DNA of 64,000 nt from NCBI GenBank assembly GCA_013397075.1, contig VWZS01007432.1, forward strand, positions 601,914 through 665,913. Reading direction: 5' to 3'. The DNA is from Rhabdornis inornatus (Eukaryota; Chordata; Aves; Passeriformes; Rhabdornithidae). The number at the start of each line of letters is the position of its first letter. Position 1 is the stretch's first letter. Positions 38,001 to 51,700 of the stretch are shown here, piece by piece. A program made the translations under genes and the position numbers. The notes under the pieces were generated by a model. It saw nothing but the letters and a program-made list of their open reading frames with translations, did not search any database and was not told where the DNA came from.

Positions 38001-41000
38001 GCTCCCTTGGGCTTCACCTGGAAGGAAGGGAATTACAGGCTACTTTGCCTTGTTTATGGCAGTGTTCATAAGTGCACTTCTCCAGATCAGGGGTGAAAGC
38101 TCTGCCCTAATCACAACAACTGCTAAGCCTCAAAAGGGGACAGAGGAAGCAGCATTTCTGCTCATCTTGACACAGCCAATTTCATCAGATGTCTTACAGA
38201 GAAACCTTTTCTTTTTTTTTTCCCTCAGAACTTAAAAATGGGGAAGTTGGTGCACTGGAGTCCTCCTGAGGCTGATGTTTTTTTCATCTGACAAAGCATG
38301 TTGGGTTCAGAAGGCAGACAAAAATGTATGGTCTTATTCTGGTCTGGCACCACTGCTGCCTTCTGCACTGGAAAAGACATCCCTCAAAACACATAGAAAG
38401 TCACTTCTAATGAAAAGGTAATCCTTCCATTTAACAGGTACAGGAAAAATTATAGCCAGCAGAAGATTTTAAAACATTTTTTCTAGCTCACCAGCAAGGG
38501 GAGATACATCTTGTTGAGAGCAACGAGGAGCATCTACAAGCAGTACTCATGTTGAGGGCAAGTACCTGACACAGCACCTGCCCTGAGCTCCTCTTTCAGC
38601 ATTGCTTACTCATGCACACCAGAAAACTAAAAAGAAATTTAAAAGGTTGTTTGGCTTTTGCTTTGGAAAATGCTTGAATAAAGCAGAATACTTTATTTTT
38701 AAAAATTGAAATAAAAAAGAGACCGCAACATATCACCACATCCCAAGGACTCAGACAATATTCTGCAGGGCCTCAGGAAGAAATAATGACTTTATTCTTA
38801 GGCTGGTGAGCTGGACTTAGCGAGGCAGGCCAGATTCACAAAGCAGGGCAGCACACTCCAAATGTTTGCTGACTGACGGGATTCACAGCCCTGAGTTACA
38901 GCCCTCACCACATCCACAAAGCTCGCAGGGATGGAGAAAAAGAGGAGAAAGTGAGAGGAGAAGAAAGCCAGTGCCAATAGTACTCGAGTAGGTTGGGCAC
39001 ACATCTAGGAGTGAAACAACTGGCATCCAGTTTCAACTCTGGAAAATGGCTAAGGTTAATGCAAAACTGCTTTGTTTTCTGGGGCTGAGAAAAGCCAGGC
39101 TTGAGCCCCCAAAAGCCCAGGTGGCACCACATCCACCAGGGAGAGACAGGCCAAAGTCTCTGGAGGCAGAAGGAGGACTCTCTGACAGCCTCCATGAACA
39201 CCCTCCCAGGGAGGCTCTGGGATAAAGCATGAGAGGGCACTTCATGTTGGCAAAAACAAGGTCTGACATGTCCTGAAAGCCAAGTCACAGCAAGCAAGAT
39301 GGGCAAAAGCTGATTTAGTAGAAACAGGTGGGAATCCTCCCAGCCCTGGGCTGTGGGTATTGCACATCTCTAGCCATAGGACAGGTCTGGGATGTTAGCA
39401 GCAGAGACCTACGGTGGGTCTCCAAGCAAAACATAAGTGTGAGGTTAAAATGCATGGGCATCTGGGTCATTCTGCATTCTCTATGCCCTCCTACCAAACA
39501 CCCAGCAGAAGAGATAGAAGAACAGTAAAACAAAAGGTGGTGTACCACATACACTTATTTTTAAACATGGGAAAAGTTGTACATCTCATCTGAAAGTAAT
39601 ATTTTAAAAAGCAAACATCCTCTGACTTCACCATCACAACTATATATTTTATGCAGGAGTTGCCACAGTGGGAAAGATTCAAGCTCCAGCCTGTTCAATA
39701 TCCAGAGGCTTCATTATGTGCACATTATGAGTATTAGTCTAGTCTTGGCTCTGATTTGTTATTTTCGCTGCTTTCTGCACGGAAAACACCTTAAAATTTC
39801 TGCTTTTCCCAGGGTTGAGGTAATTTTCTGTATTCTGTGGGATTTACCTTAAGCGTGGCTCAGAGTCTTGAGGGCTTTTTTTTACCTTACTGTATCTTAG
39901 CTTGGCTTTAGCCAGGACTCATCTGAGTACAAGCTGCATTTTATTATGTATTTTTGCTGCTAACCAATTAGGAGTGCAGCTGTAAATAAGAGATATGGGG
40001 CTCACTCTCTGCCAGATTAGCACGAAGCTAAGCAGCATTTTGTCAGCAGCCAGAAGCTCGTGCCTAAAAGGCTCGAAAGAAAGAGCAATCAACTTATATC
40101 CTCTTCTTCAACAGGAGAATGAGGCCTAGAGAGATGGCTCAAAACCTCGGATGTTTTGAGCTGAGTGGCCCTCTGCTCTCAGGAAAACAGAACCTGGCCC
40201 CTGGGAATCCAAATGTCTGGGGTTGCCAGGGCTTGGGCATGAGCAGGATGGGCTATAACCTGCTCTGGGTCCAGCTGGGGCTGGAGGGAAGACTCCTGCA
40301 TCCAGGCTGGAGCAGGAAGGCAGAACAGAAAGACCATGACAAGGAAACATGGACCATTTCTCCTGGGAAAAAGCAGCAGTGGCTGAGGGCAAAGCTTGAA
40401 GGCAACAACTTTGAAGAGCTGTAATTTTGACTAGCCAATTTTACCGAATCAGGCCAACATATATAACTTATTTATAAGTAAGCAACCAACAACTGCTCAC
40501 ATGGTGAGGTTTTTTACTACAGAAGGAAGGGGGCAACAGGAACTGACAAGACCAGCTCACACTCATGCAATGACCTTCACAAGTAGCCCCCAGTCAAGCC
40601 AGGCCTATTCCCCCTGAAGTCAATGAATACTTCTTTCCCCTTAGTCCTCTTGTCCCTTTACCCCTCCAGCCATAAACCAGTGAAAGGCCGAGCATTGAAC
40701 AAGGCCCTGTTCACTTCATGCTTGAATGGGATGAGGGTTTGCACTGCACCCCCACACAGGTGCAAGACTGAGACCTTAGTGTGAACTAGAGCTGCAGGAT
40801 CAAGCCCCACAGACCCCAGCTGGCACATCCCATTCCTGGGCCACAGGAACAGAAGCCTTAACCCTCACAGGAGTGTCTTGGTAAACATGTGGTTTCTAAC
40901 AAACACAGCAAAATGCTCAGGGACAGGATTTTGAAGTAATTGGGAAACACTGACGAGGAGGACGAGGGGATTTGTTTTTTCCTCTAGTTACTTATTTTTT

Positions 41001-44000
41001 AACAACACAAACAGCCAGGACTGTTTAAAAGACTCTTCCTTCCTCTTCCCCCAAAGTGATAGATCCAGCCCTGCCTCATGGCTCAGCCATACATCTCACA
41101 CTTGGGGCAACAGGCATAGTGAAACAAAGTTCAGGAAGGCTCTGTAAAAGCTCTGCTGGCCCTTAAACAGGGCAGCAGTGCTCTCTTTCCCATCAACACC
41201 TTCCTTCACTCCCAACTCTTTCACTACAAGCAGCCAACTCAAGCAGTCCCTATTGCAATTGGCACAAATTATCACACACAAGGACTGAAAGCCCTCTGGT
41301 TTGGAAATCTTATGTCTGTGTATTGATGGCTCGAGTAGTCTGACAGAATAAGAGCAATTTTCTGTTGTGGCTATTTAGGCTATATCTGCACCAAAATGTA
41401 CTGGTTCAGATGTGACTTGTCCTCCACAAACCTATAGAGAAGTACTCTATAAGTACTTTCTGTAAGTACTTGGCTTGTACTGAAAAAAAGGGCAATTCAG
41501 AAACAGAGACCTCCACAGAAACTGAACATTCTTCTGCCCCATGTGAGGTGTCTGCCACCTACAAAGGCCACCCAGCCTGTCATGATTGGATCCAACATAA
41601 ATTGTTATTAATATAGCGGGCCACTCCTCCTGAAATGTAGCCTCTCCCAGATCTGTGAATTAATTTCGCTGGGTTACTTTAAACAGCACCTTCAGCTCTG
41701 TTTAGGAGAAGAGGAAAAGCAGTAACAGAGTCGTTTTGCCCCCTACCTTTGGCCTTTAGCAGAACCACACTGTAGTGTCAGCACTCTCATTACAATATCT
41801 CATTATCAGACAACTGGAAGCTGAGAAGACAAATGGCCAGCTGTTGACAGACCAAATGTGAGCCCCGGGTGAACTCTATTATCCTGCACCTTCAGGACAG
41901 AATTGGCATCTGACTTCACCAAATCAAGCTGTGCCTGGAGGGAGGGCAGGGGTGAGGGGGGAAATGGCAAACCTGCACTGATTGCAGAGAGCAGTCTTAC
42001 AGGTCTGGTGGCCAGACACACAGTGACCTGTCTTTGCTAGGGCTTTCCACGCTCTGGAAATGCATTGTCCTCTTTCAGTGCACTCTGCAAGGGGGGTAGC
42101 CATGGCCCGAAATCCCTATTGTGGTGTCAGGATTTCATCTGCAGCGACAGCAGCTGTGTGAATTTTATTAGCAAAAGCTTTCGGTCCTTAATAGTTTCCA
42201 CTGAGAGAATGAAAAAAACAGGCAAAAGAAAACAACAATGCTGTGAAGTGGTTTGGTGCATTCATGTTCTGCAGACCATATGCACACACGCTGGCAGGCA
42301 GCATGGCAGGCGGGACTTCACTGCTGACGTGAGTTGTGGTCAACAAAGGAAGCTAAAAAAGGAACTCAGGGTTTCTATCAATCGAATGGGGGCAGGGGGA
42401 TGTCTGAGCTTACAGGAATCTAGGATGTGTTGCTGCAGATTTACAGCACAGGAGATGTGTGCCTAGGAGATATGTGGCAGATCAGCCAGAACCAGCAGCC
42501 CTGGAAACTGAAAGCAGCTCCCAAGAAATGCTGAAGGTCCAAGCTGCTGTACTGCTCAACATTTCAAGGCAAAGGTGGAAGAACCACACTTGGCTTCTTG
42601 CCTCTCTGGGATGTTCTGGGCATCATACATGGTTTCCCCAAGAGGGAACAAAGATAAAATCAACCACTTGTGAGCTGACAGCATGAAGCACTGAGGCCAT
42701 GTGTCCACACATGACAGGGATCCTGCAGCCCAACTCCCTGGCTGAGGGGTTGCCCTGATGCTCCCTTAAAGGTCTCAAGGGCTGGAAGATTGGAAAGTTC
42801 ATTCCCTGGTTTAAGGAATGCCTTTTACCTCCTCCCAGCAGAATTAGGCTTTTTCTTTAGGTACTAAGAAGACAGTCCATGGGGTTTTCCTGTTTATAAA
42901 CATTTCATCATAAGAACTTCCTCTTAACCTTCTTGTTGGGGTTAATAGTTATCTCAGTAATAGCTGTGAGAAAGCAGCACAATTTCTCTCGGGGATCATT
43001 GTGTTTGGAGACTGTTTGGAGCAGCCCCCATTCTTTACTGCCACAACTCTCCTCTTTGGAAATCCCCTGCATTTTCCTGAATTTGTTAGGGAAAAAAAAC
43101 TAGTATAACTGTTTCCAAGAGCCAGTGCCACTATCTGTAGGCTCCTCATGCTCTCTGAGCAACACAGCTCTTCCTCCTCCATCAGAAAAAGTCAGTGGCT
43201 CCTTCTCACAGCAGTTCTGTGGCTCATCCCAAAGAAGCTGATTGTTTTCTTAGGGATGGCAGTGAGCCTGGAAGAGTTTTCTTTTTTTTTTACTTAATAA
43301 GAGATAATTTTATGCTATTGTTCACCTTGAGACGGAGTCCAGCTCCAAGAACTAATGCTGTCAGGCACAGCTAATCCTGAAGCTGATCAAAGGGATGTCA
43401 AATTTGGCATCAATATCAGCTACCTTCATTTATCATTTGTACTTTGACATGAGTCACATGCATGAGTTAGGCTGCAGATTTCACCACCCCCTCAGGTTAG
43501 CCACTGCCAAAATACAACACAATTATTTTTTTTCCTCTGTGATGATCTTAAATCTTCATCTCTAAGGGATCTTAAAATAACAGTGAAGGGTCAAAGATGG
43601 TCACCAAAGCAAAATTCTCCCCTCCCCTGGGTTTGGGACTGTTTAGGGGTTAGGAATGATACAAATCAGCAGGGAAACCAAAGAAGTTGTTCTCTTCACT
43701 TCAGTTTCAGGTTTACCAGGGCACCAGCTTGTCCCACACCAAATCCACTAGAACTTCAGCATCTTGAGCACTACCACCTCAAAACCCAGATTCAGCCCCT
43801 TCACCTCTCAGGGTCTCAGCTGGGGTAGGGTTGAAGAGACACAGTCTGAATGAAGAAACCCTTATTCCTCTGTCCCTGCTGTTTCAGGCTGTACAGATCC
43901 AAGATTCTGGTCTTGCCTTTATTTCTCTAATTACACGTGGAACCAAAGCCCAGGAAACCAGAGTAATTTCAGAAGAACATACCAACAGCTTCCCCATGGC

Positions 44001-45283
44001 CCCTACAAAATTAGAGAGGACCACTACCTCTTTCTGTGAGTTATGTTAAGGGAAATGGTTGGCTCACACAATTGTCATGTACGAAGAATTAAAACCCCAT
44101 TCCCCATAGATGGAGAGGGCAGAACATTCCTCATGACACCATGCATCCAGAAGAGTGACCTAACACTGACTGTGTACGCTTTCCTTTACTGCAAATGATC
44201 ATGTCACGGCACAAGTGCAGGTGTTTTATCCCCATGTCCTGGCCAAACTCCAGTAATTACATTCCCTCTCCCTAATTTTCCTCTGCAGATGCAGCCAAGC
44301 ACAGTCATTAGGTCTCTTTTGCCAAAGTGTTATCTTATGCAGCGTAGAGCAGCTGCCATACTTCTCACCAGAAGCAGCTGCAGTGAAGTACAAGGAGAAG
44401 AGATTGCCTTACAGGAGTGGGAGACTAAAGTGGGATCAGATCCTTCAAAGCAAGAGGTGACTTTGAAACACAAGACTTCAAGATCTGTGCCCTTTCCACC
44501 GTGCTCAGTCCCCACTTAGTGTACCAAAATGGCTTGATGAGTGTGGAACACAGGTTCCTGTCAGCCGGGTCAGAGCCAGGGACAGAAAGCACAAGGAACA
44601 GGATCAGGATGGAGAAGTACCAAGGGCTGGACCCTCCACTGATGGGCACCAGAGATTTTTAGGTCAGAGCTGGCATGGGTGGGAGGAGGAGGCATGCTCA
44701 GAGCCCACCCTGTGAGCCTGGATACCAGGAGAGACAGCAGCAGCTGCAGGGAGCTGAGCTTGCTGGAGGTGATTTTCCAACAGCCGTCTCAGGAAACCAC
44801 TATGACTTAACAGCCAATTGTACAAAATGGGCCTGTAGTGCCTTTAGCACAGCCCGAGTCCTAACAGCACCCGAGCTGTCCCTGAAGCCTCCCCTGACCC
44901 TGCTCTGCATTTAAAATGAATTCCAGGGAGCATTATATTCCGGACAAAGCGGAACAGAATTAGATTTAGGAGAGAGCAACTGAGGTGACTGCCCAGGGCC
45001 CAGAACTAGAGGGGAGCCCCACTAATCCACATCAGACAGCAGCAAAAGTCAGCCCTTCCAAGGGGGGCAGGGAAGAGGTGACCAAGCCCAGCCTTTGCCC
45101 TGTGCCCCAGAATTTAATGCCGACTGTGCAGCAAGAGAAGGTCAACATAAGCAGGGGAGGCGAGGAACAAAGACCCCACACAGGATAACAGTGAGGTGAC
45201 TTAAACATTTACAGGCTCACTCCAAGTAGGGGGTGAGGAGAAGTCAAGTTTTGTGCAAGAAGGCTGTAAATTTCCTGTTTAAA

Positions 45284-46090
45284 TCTGTACGTCGTGTTTC
45301 CCAGAAGCAAAGGCAGTGTTTTCAGAGCCCTCCGTGCTGGGGTGCAGGGCAGTGTCTCGGCGATTGCAATCGGGTGCTGCGGGGCTGCTTTCTGTGTTTG
45401 CAGGCGCTGCTCGGGGCGTCAGCCCTGCACGTTTGTGTGAGCGACTCTGATTGAAAGAAACCGCTCTCCAAAACCTCACAGCATCACAGCACTCCACAGC
45501 ACAAAGAGCCACCGGCGAGGGGGAGAGGGGAGTGGTGACATCCCGGCTCCCCGAGGTCCCTGATGTGCTCCATGGAAGGGCACCTCTCCAGGGACACAAG
45601 AGCCTTGCCGCAAAACAAGTCCTGGGATCGTGAGTGAGAGCGGAGAGCACTGAGAGCTGTGAGCAAAAGTGAAGACGTGATGGTTTCAGTTCCAGCCACA
45701 AGAACTGGGTGAACCTGAATGTGACCCAAATTACATGAAGAGATTTGCATCACAATGAAAACACGCTGCTACTGCAACAAGGGTGGCTGGTGCCCCACCC
45801 CCTTCCCACTTTTCTGGAAGAAAGATTTCTGTAGCGCAAGGGTTTTGCTCAACCCACCGCTTCCTCATTTGTCCCCGACTACTTCTCCATCCAGGGTTGT
45901 AGGGACTCAGCCTGAGCCAGGATCCCAGCCCCAAGAAGAAAGGAAGGGCTCTAGCTTTCCACTTTGGAGGGAAGCTAAGGAGGGAACTACTTCTCCCAGT
46001 GAACCAGCGATGTAAACTGGCCGGATGATGAGGGAGAGCGTGAACTGCCCACCGGGAAAGGGCAAAATCCCGAGCCAGAGGCACGGCTGT
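45284..46090. promoter_or_regulatory. CpG-enriched patch inside the gene-poor interval
   Basis: About 20 CpGs fall within the first 400 bp and more continue to about 46090, against a nearly CpG-free background. The densest part includes 'ctcggcgattgc' and 'ggcgctgctcggggcgtc'. A perfect 12-bp palindrome, CGATTGCAATCG, occupies 45361-45372 and contains TTGCAA-type C/EBP half sites. No protein-like reading frame is present. It could be an orphan CpG island, the promoter of an unannotated non-coding RNA, or an enhancer. Function is inferred only from composition. Confidence 0.35.
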
Positions 46091-47144
46091 TAAAACTGGC
46101 TAACCCCAAACAGCTTCCTGGGAAGTTCAGCACCTTGTTCAGAGCAGCTTGTAAAGGCACAAGCAACCCCCTCGCTTCCTCCCTCCCTACAGACAATCTT
46201 CTGGTCCTGCTAATTTGTTACTTCCTATGTAAAAGCCTTTTCTTCCTGCATTCTCCCCTTTCTCCAGAAAAAAAATACAGGTTAGGTTTTTCCAGACCTG
46301 GTCTCCCGAGTTCTCTTAGCCTGCACTTAACTTCCATGTCCTTCAAGGACTTGTCACCGTGACCTCCTGGGGGGAAAAGTAACCTCATTATGCTCCTTTT
46401 CCATATATAACACTCCACCCTCTTGTCCCCACCAAATCCAGAAAGGAAATTAATACTCAAAAATACTGGGCTTTCAGCAGTATAGGAAACAAAATTCTCC
46501 CACAAACCTGGATGATCTCCATCACTGCCCAGGTGGTCTTCACTGCTGGGTGCTACTCTAGTAACAGCAGTCCCAAGCCCATCAGTGATGCTTTTGCAGC
46601 AGTCCCTGTCTAGTACTGCTCCCTTATCTTCTGAAGAAAATGGTGAGTGTTTTCCCCACCAGGTGGGTCACTGGAGCTGAAGGTGAAATGCACCTAAGGC
46701 CCCTGCAGAGCCAGGTCCCAAGGGCAGAGCAGAAGAAAAGTGAGATAAAGGCTCTCTTTGCTCCCCTGCTTCCAGGTGTGGCAGCGGTGGAGTTACTAAA
46801 CCAGATCTCACTGGACCATGTCTGAGACCTGTGCTTACATGCCCAGCTTCTAGCACAAGAACAAAGAAGGGGCTGTAGGTAAAACACCAGCCTTGGGCAG
46901 GTGAGACTGGCCTTCAAATCCTTGTCCAGCAACACACTTCTTCCATGACCTCAAAAATAACCTACAGGCAATAGGTCTTTGGTCCTCAGAGCAGGTCCCA
47001 CAGCACTGTGGCAGGTGCCTCTCTTCTTCATCCCACACAAGGCCACAGAGCACCCTGAGTGCAGGCCACTCAAAGGACATCACACATGGAGACAAATGTC
47101 TACACAGCCCTTGACACAGGTTTCACAGTTCCACACACACTTGG
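46091..47144. other. Unassigned single-copy sequence
   Basis: No exon or named repeat is visible between the CpG-enriched patch and the CR1 copy. Confidence 0.5.
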
Positions 47145-48050
47145 AGACCCATGTTCAATATCCTTATAATTGACTTGGACGGAGGGTTGGAAGGGATGCT
47201 GAGCAAGTTCACAGATGATACAGAGCTGGGAGGAGCTGTTGACTCCCTTGATGGCAGGGAGGCCCAAATGGCGGGGCTGGGCTGTCACCAACCGTGTGAA
47301 GGGACACTGCTGGATTCTACACCTGGGATGGGGCAGCCCTGGATGCACACACAGGCTGGGAATGAGAGGCTGGAAAGCAGTGCCAGGGAAAGGGACCTGG
47401 GGGTCCTGGTCAGTGGCCACTTGGACATGAGGCTGCAGTGCCCTGGAGCCAGAAGGGACATCCCTCTCCTGGGGACACCAGGCCCTGCATTGCTGGCCAG
47501 CCCAGGGAGGGAATGTCCTGCTCTGCTCTGGGCTGAATTAGCCTCACCTGGAATATTGTGTGAAGATTTGGGTGCCACAGTATCAGAGACACATTAAACT
47601 ATTAGAGAGTGTCCAAAGGAGGGCACGAGGATGGTGAAGGGCCTTGAGGGGAAGCCGTGTGAGGAGCAGCTGAGGACACTTGGTCTGTTCAGCTGGAGGA
47701 GACTGAGGGCAGACATCGCAGCCACAGCTTCTCCTGAGGGGAAGAGCAGGGGCAGGCACTGAGCTCTGCTCTCTGGGAACAGGGACAGCACCTGGGAATG
47801 GCTGGAGCTGGGTCAGGGCAGGGTTAGGGTGGGTATCAGGGAAAGGTTCTTCCCCCAGAGGGTGTTGGGCACTGAACAGGCTCCCCAGGGAATGGTCACA
47901 GCCCCAAGGCTGCCAGAGCTCCAGGAGTGTTTGGACAACGCTCCCAGGGATGCACAGCGTGGGATTGTTGGGGTGTCTGTGCAGGGCCAGGAGCTGGATT
48001 CAATGATCCTTGTGGGTCCCTCCCAACTCAGGATATTCTGTGATTCTGTG
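47145..48050 (+). mobile_element. 5'-truncated CR1 LINE (reverse-transcriptase C-terminal half to 3' end)
   Basis: The element begins in the CR1 reverse transcriptase at 'M-F-N-I-L-I-I-D-L-D'. It keeps the catalytic box as F-T-D-D (47208-47219), then G-A-V-D-S-L-D-G-R, and later 'R-E-R-D-L-G-V-L-V', which is characteristic of CR1. Frame breaks follow the catalytic box, so no functional protein is encoded. The 3' part carries the conserved UTR ('gttcttcccccagagggtg' and a 'gggtccctcccaactcagg'-like block). It ends in two perfect ATTCTGTG units (48035-48050), the diagnostic avian CR1 terminus. It is about 0.9 kb of an approximately 4.5-kb element and the best-preserved copy in the window. Confidence 0.93.
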
Positions 48051-48708
48051 ACATTAGGCCACACACGCCAAGTGCAGGCCTGTACCTCCTGCCCCCAGCT
48101 CGCCTGCCCAGTCTTCTACACAAACAGTTTTTAGTTTTTAGAGTGCCAACACTGACAGTGGATTGCAGTGATTTCTCTCTCTCAAATTTGCAGAAACAGC
48201 AACATTTCTTTTCCCCATCCTTGTTACCAGTTTCACAGGCTTTGCTGACCAACATTCCCACAGCATTTGCTCCTTCCACTCTTCTTTCAAGGAAAGTAAA
48301 ACACAGGGTAGATTTCTTACAGGGGTTGACATGGGCTGTTTGCCATTAGATCTCAGTAAAGGTTTTGAAAAATAACTTCCAGTGAGTCAGAGCCACATGA
48401 CTATGCCTGGTCTCCCATCCCCACCTCAGTGATGCCCTCCAGCCTTGTGTGCCACAGTGTCATCTCCCAGGCCACAAGAAATGTCTAGAGCAACAGTAGT
48501 GGTGGCAGCAGCAGCAGTAATTTCCTAGCTCAGGAAGCACAAACTTATGGGCTTTTTTTTCATGGTAAACAGCTGCTTCCTCAGTTGTGCTGAGAGAAAG
48601 TCCTTCAAAAGCTTTTCTCTTTAACTTCTGTAGCAAAACAAAATGAAAAACAGAGACAAATGTGTGAGGCTGCCTTTGATTTTCTGCAGTGGCAGTGACC
48701 AACTAGGG

Positions 48709-48770
48709 AAGAAAAAAAAAAAAAAGAAAAAAATAAAAAGAAAAGAAAAAGAAAAAGAAAAAAGATAAAA
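48709..48770. repeat. A-rich (AAAAG)n purine tract
   Basis: About 60 bp consist almost entirely of A with regularly spaced G, interrupted by a few T. This is a homopurine microsatellite. Confidence 0.9.
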
Positions 48771-51700
48771 CCCAGCCTGGACTATACTGTTCCTCCAGGC
48801 AGAGAAGAATGCTGGAGGTGGTATATGCCAGAATGACATCAGGGGAGTGATGCAACTGATCTGGAGCCAGGAATCCTGTGCAGCAGGGAGCTATGCAGCT
48901 CTAGGTGTATAGAGAAGGGTGCACATTTTTACACATAAAACTTGCAGTTCAGAACACACAGACCCAAGATGAGGAGCATTGAGAGTATGCTGCACACTTT
49001 GCCTGTATGTCTCATGTAGGTGGAGCAGGGAACTCTGCATTATCAGAAGTCACCCAACACTTTTCCATGAGAAGAATGTGTTTCAGTTTGCGTTCAACTT
49101 TGCCAGATTTCGTCTGGATTTTTTCCATGCTTGCTGCCTGCCCCAGGCTAAGTGGTTTTGGGAAGGCTTCAGCAAAATGGTTCAGTTGGTTCTTAGCACA
49201 AGGCTAGGGAAAAAAACACATTTTGACCCTGTTACAGACTATATATATGAAAAGAGCTGTTTGGCAGATTCTGTGATGGCTCCACACACTGGAAAAGGAA
49301 TATGGCATTTGTGCCACCAATACCAGACCTCCTGCCAGCCCTGTGTGATTTTCCCCAAATCAGCCACATAAGCTTGCCAGAAACCTCAGTCTGTGCAGAC
49401 TTAGGGGAGAGTTTTTAGGGTTTGATAACTCCACCTGTGTGCTTTGTCCATGAGCCTGGATCACAGTGGAAAGAAAGAAGATGTCTCATTTGAATAAGGG
49501 GATGCAGGGAAGCGATGGACAAACTATGAGGGGCCTGTCTTCCCAAGCTCTGGGCTCTCCAAAAGCTTCTGGCTCACAAAAGGTGAGTTGCTGCCAACCA
49601 GTCATTCCCCAGAAGAAAAGCAATGCTCACTCACATGCTCAGCCTCTGCATTTGTCAAGCACTGCACAGCAGACCTTCCATTAAGAGTGGTTAACCATTG
49701 CCACAAGAAAACAAAAGGACCGGGACTGTCCCTCTGGAGAGGAACTGGCTCCTTAAGTTTCATCTCTACTGAGAGCAAACCCTACCAGAGCGTGGGCTTC
49801 CTCCAAGGCATCTCTCCAGAGACAGGCTAGCCAAGAGAAATATGCCCCTGATGCCTCTGGCTGCCTTAGGAAAGATGTTCTGGGAAACTTGCAGAGCCTG
49901 GAACTCAGGAAGATCCTCCACACAACACACACAGAGACAGTTTGCCTTGGGGAGTGTGGTTTCTCTTTTTTTTCTATTAAGAACACTATATCCACAAAAT
50001 CCTAAGAAGAAAGTGAAGGTGACAAATCAAGACTGGAACAGTTAAGAAAACCAGCAGAAAAATAAGCTTGTGTTTGTCTCTCTTCCTATGCACAGTTAAA
50101 AATGTGTTTTCATGTGACATGATCAGGTATCAATATCATGAAATATTGTTTGCACTGCTCTGGGTGTTTTTTGCAAAAAAGAAAAAAATTAAGCCAAGCT
50201 ACACCGATAAGTATTATTATGGGACTATTCTTACAAGTGACACTGAGTTTCACAATTCAGTCCCAAATACTTCTACTTCAATAAGTAAATCAATAGGATG
50301 AAAAATTAGTGCAAAGAGCTGAGCAAGTCAAAAACTCCCATTATCTTGACAAAGAAATACCTAATTTATACAAAAACATCATGATAAGAGCAGGAAATAT
50401 CCTGTCAATTTATGTAAATCACTCATTATCTCATCCTAATCCCATTCAGAATTAGAAGAATGCTCTAATCAGAATCTGCGAGAAGAACTGAAGAGGTAAA
50501 GGATAATGAGATGGTTTTGTGAGCAGTCTTTTGGCATGGAAACGTTACAAATCTGAGATGAAATTTTAAAAATTTAACATCTTCTGGTAGTACATACCTT
50601 CCTTTTTGTGAAGAATTAATAAAATTGTCAGAAGGCAGGAAGCAGAACTGGAAATACAGCTAGTGCTCCTGTGAATTTACTGAAGAAAGAATTTATGTGA
50701 ACACCTTAAACACCAGCTTTTTTCCTTCTGAATCCTTCTTCTGAAGGGTTTCCCCATCCAACATAATAGGAAAAATATAAGCCAAGCTCTCTACTTCAAA
50801 AATCCATTAACTGGTAAAGAAAGGGTGAAAACATGTGCTATTGATTATGTAATTTATGTCTTACAATATCCCGGTGGGCTGACATGTTCAGTGGTGACCT
50901 TAGCCTTTGAAACGGTGGATTACATAGTAAAAATCTCCTTCTAGGAGTAGTGGACATTTTTTAGACAAAATCTTTCTATTAATACACCACAGCTTATGAC
51001 TTATTCAGCAACGTATTCTTGGTCTAACCTCGAAAGAGGAGAAAATGGGAGGACTTCTGTAATTCTCTCACTAAAACAACAAGCCAAAATCCCTCAATGG
51101 CATTTCTGCAGATATTCCAGGCAGGGAAAATGCGTCCACTTTATCTTGACTCAAATTAAAGCAAGTGAGTATCTGGATTCCTTTCTGGAAGAAAAGAGTT
51201 ACACACTTACAGCTATGAAAGGTGTACAAGGTGAGAAGGCTGTGTGTTTTATATATCTAAGCGAGACACTGTTTTTCTCTGACAAAAAATGCCTCAGATT
51301 CTCCTTTCCAGTTAACCATTTCTCTGGACATGGCACTGCTGTGATCTACCCTTCACTGCCTTTTGGGAACATCTGGGTAACCAAAGCCAGTGTTAATAAC
51401 ATCAGAATAACAAATCTCCTACAAACAGGTCCAATCCTCTGCAAAATTTCAGGCTGATTTCCTGCAGAAATGAGCAGTTATACAGCCTGTGGGTCGGTCC
51501 ATACTACTGGTTATCTGCCCTTCCCCTTCACCCCTCCAGAAGCTTTTTTTCAGCAGCCCAGGAAATTTCCATCAAATGTGCCAGTGGGGCAATTGTATCC
51601 AAGGTTGTAGGAACCCTCACACTTTGTTCAAGTGGATGACAAAGGAAAGAAACACTAATGATGGACTCACTAAAACAGCAAAAAAACCTATCTCACCCCT

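Larger units (their letters stand above)
25056..45283. other. Gene-poor interval, ~20 kb
   Basis: I find no convincing exon on either strand. Open frames are short, start at arbitrary ATGs and lack domain motifs. Simple repeats occur at 25541-25570 (CAAAA-rich), 29067-29081 ((AC)n) and 30172-30188 (A-rich). Several blocks look like clean single-copy DNA, for example 29150-29290 with repeated TAATTA/TTAATT cores and 39890-40080. They could be conserved non-coding elements, but that cannot be told without alignment. Confidence 0.5.

Noticed and set aside
42700..42920. Possible CR1-like segment ('aagaacttcctcttaacc')
   Set aside because: The similarity is limited to one short phrase and the order of the other CR1 motifs is not kept.
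47820..47832. 'agggttagggtggg', telomere-like
   Set aside because: A single unit inside the CR1 3' region. It is not an interstitial telomeric array.
50996..51457. 153-codon plus-strand open frame
   Set aside because: No domain, no family similarity that I recognise and no splice or promoter context. Composition is like the surrounding non-coding DNA.
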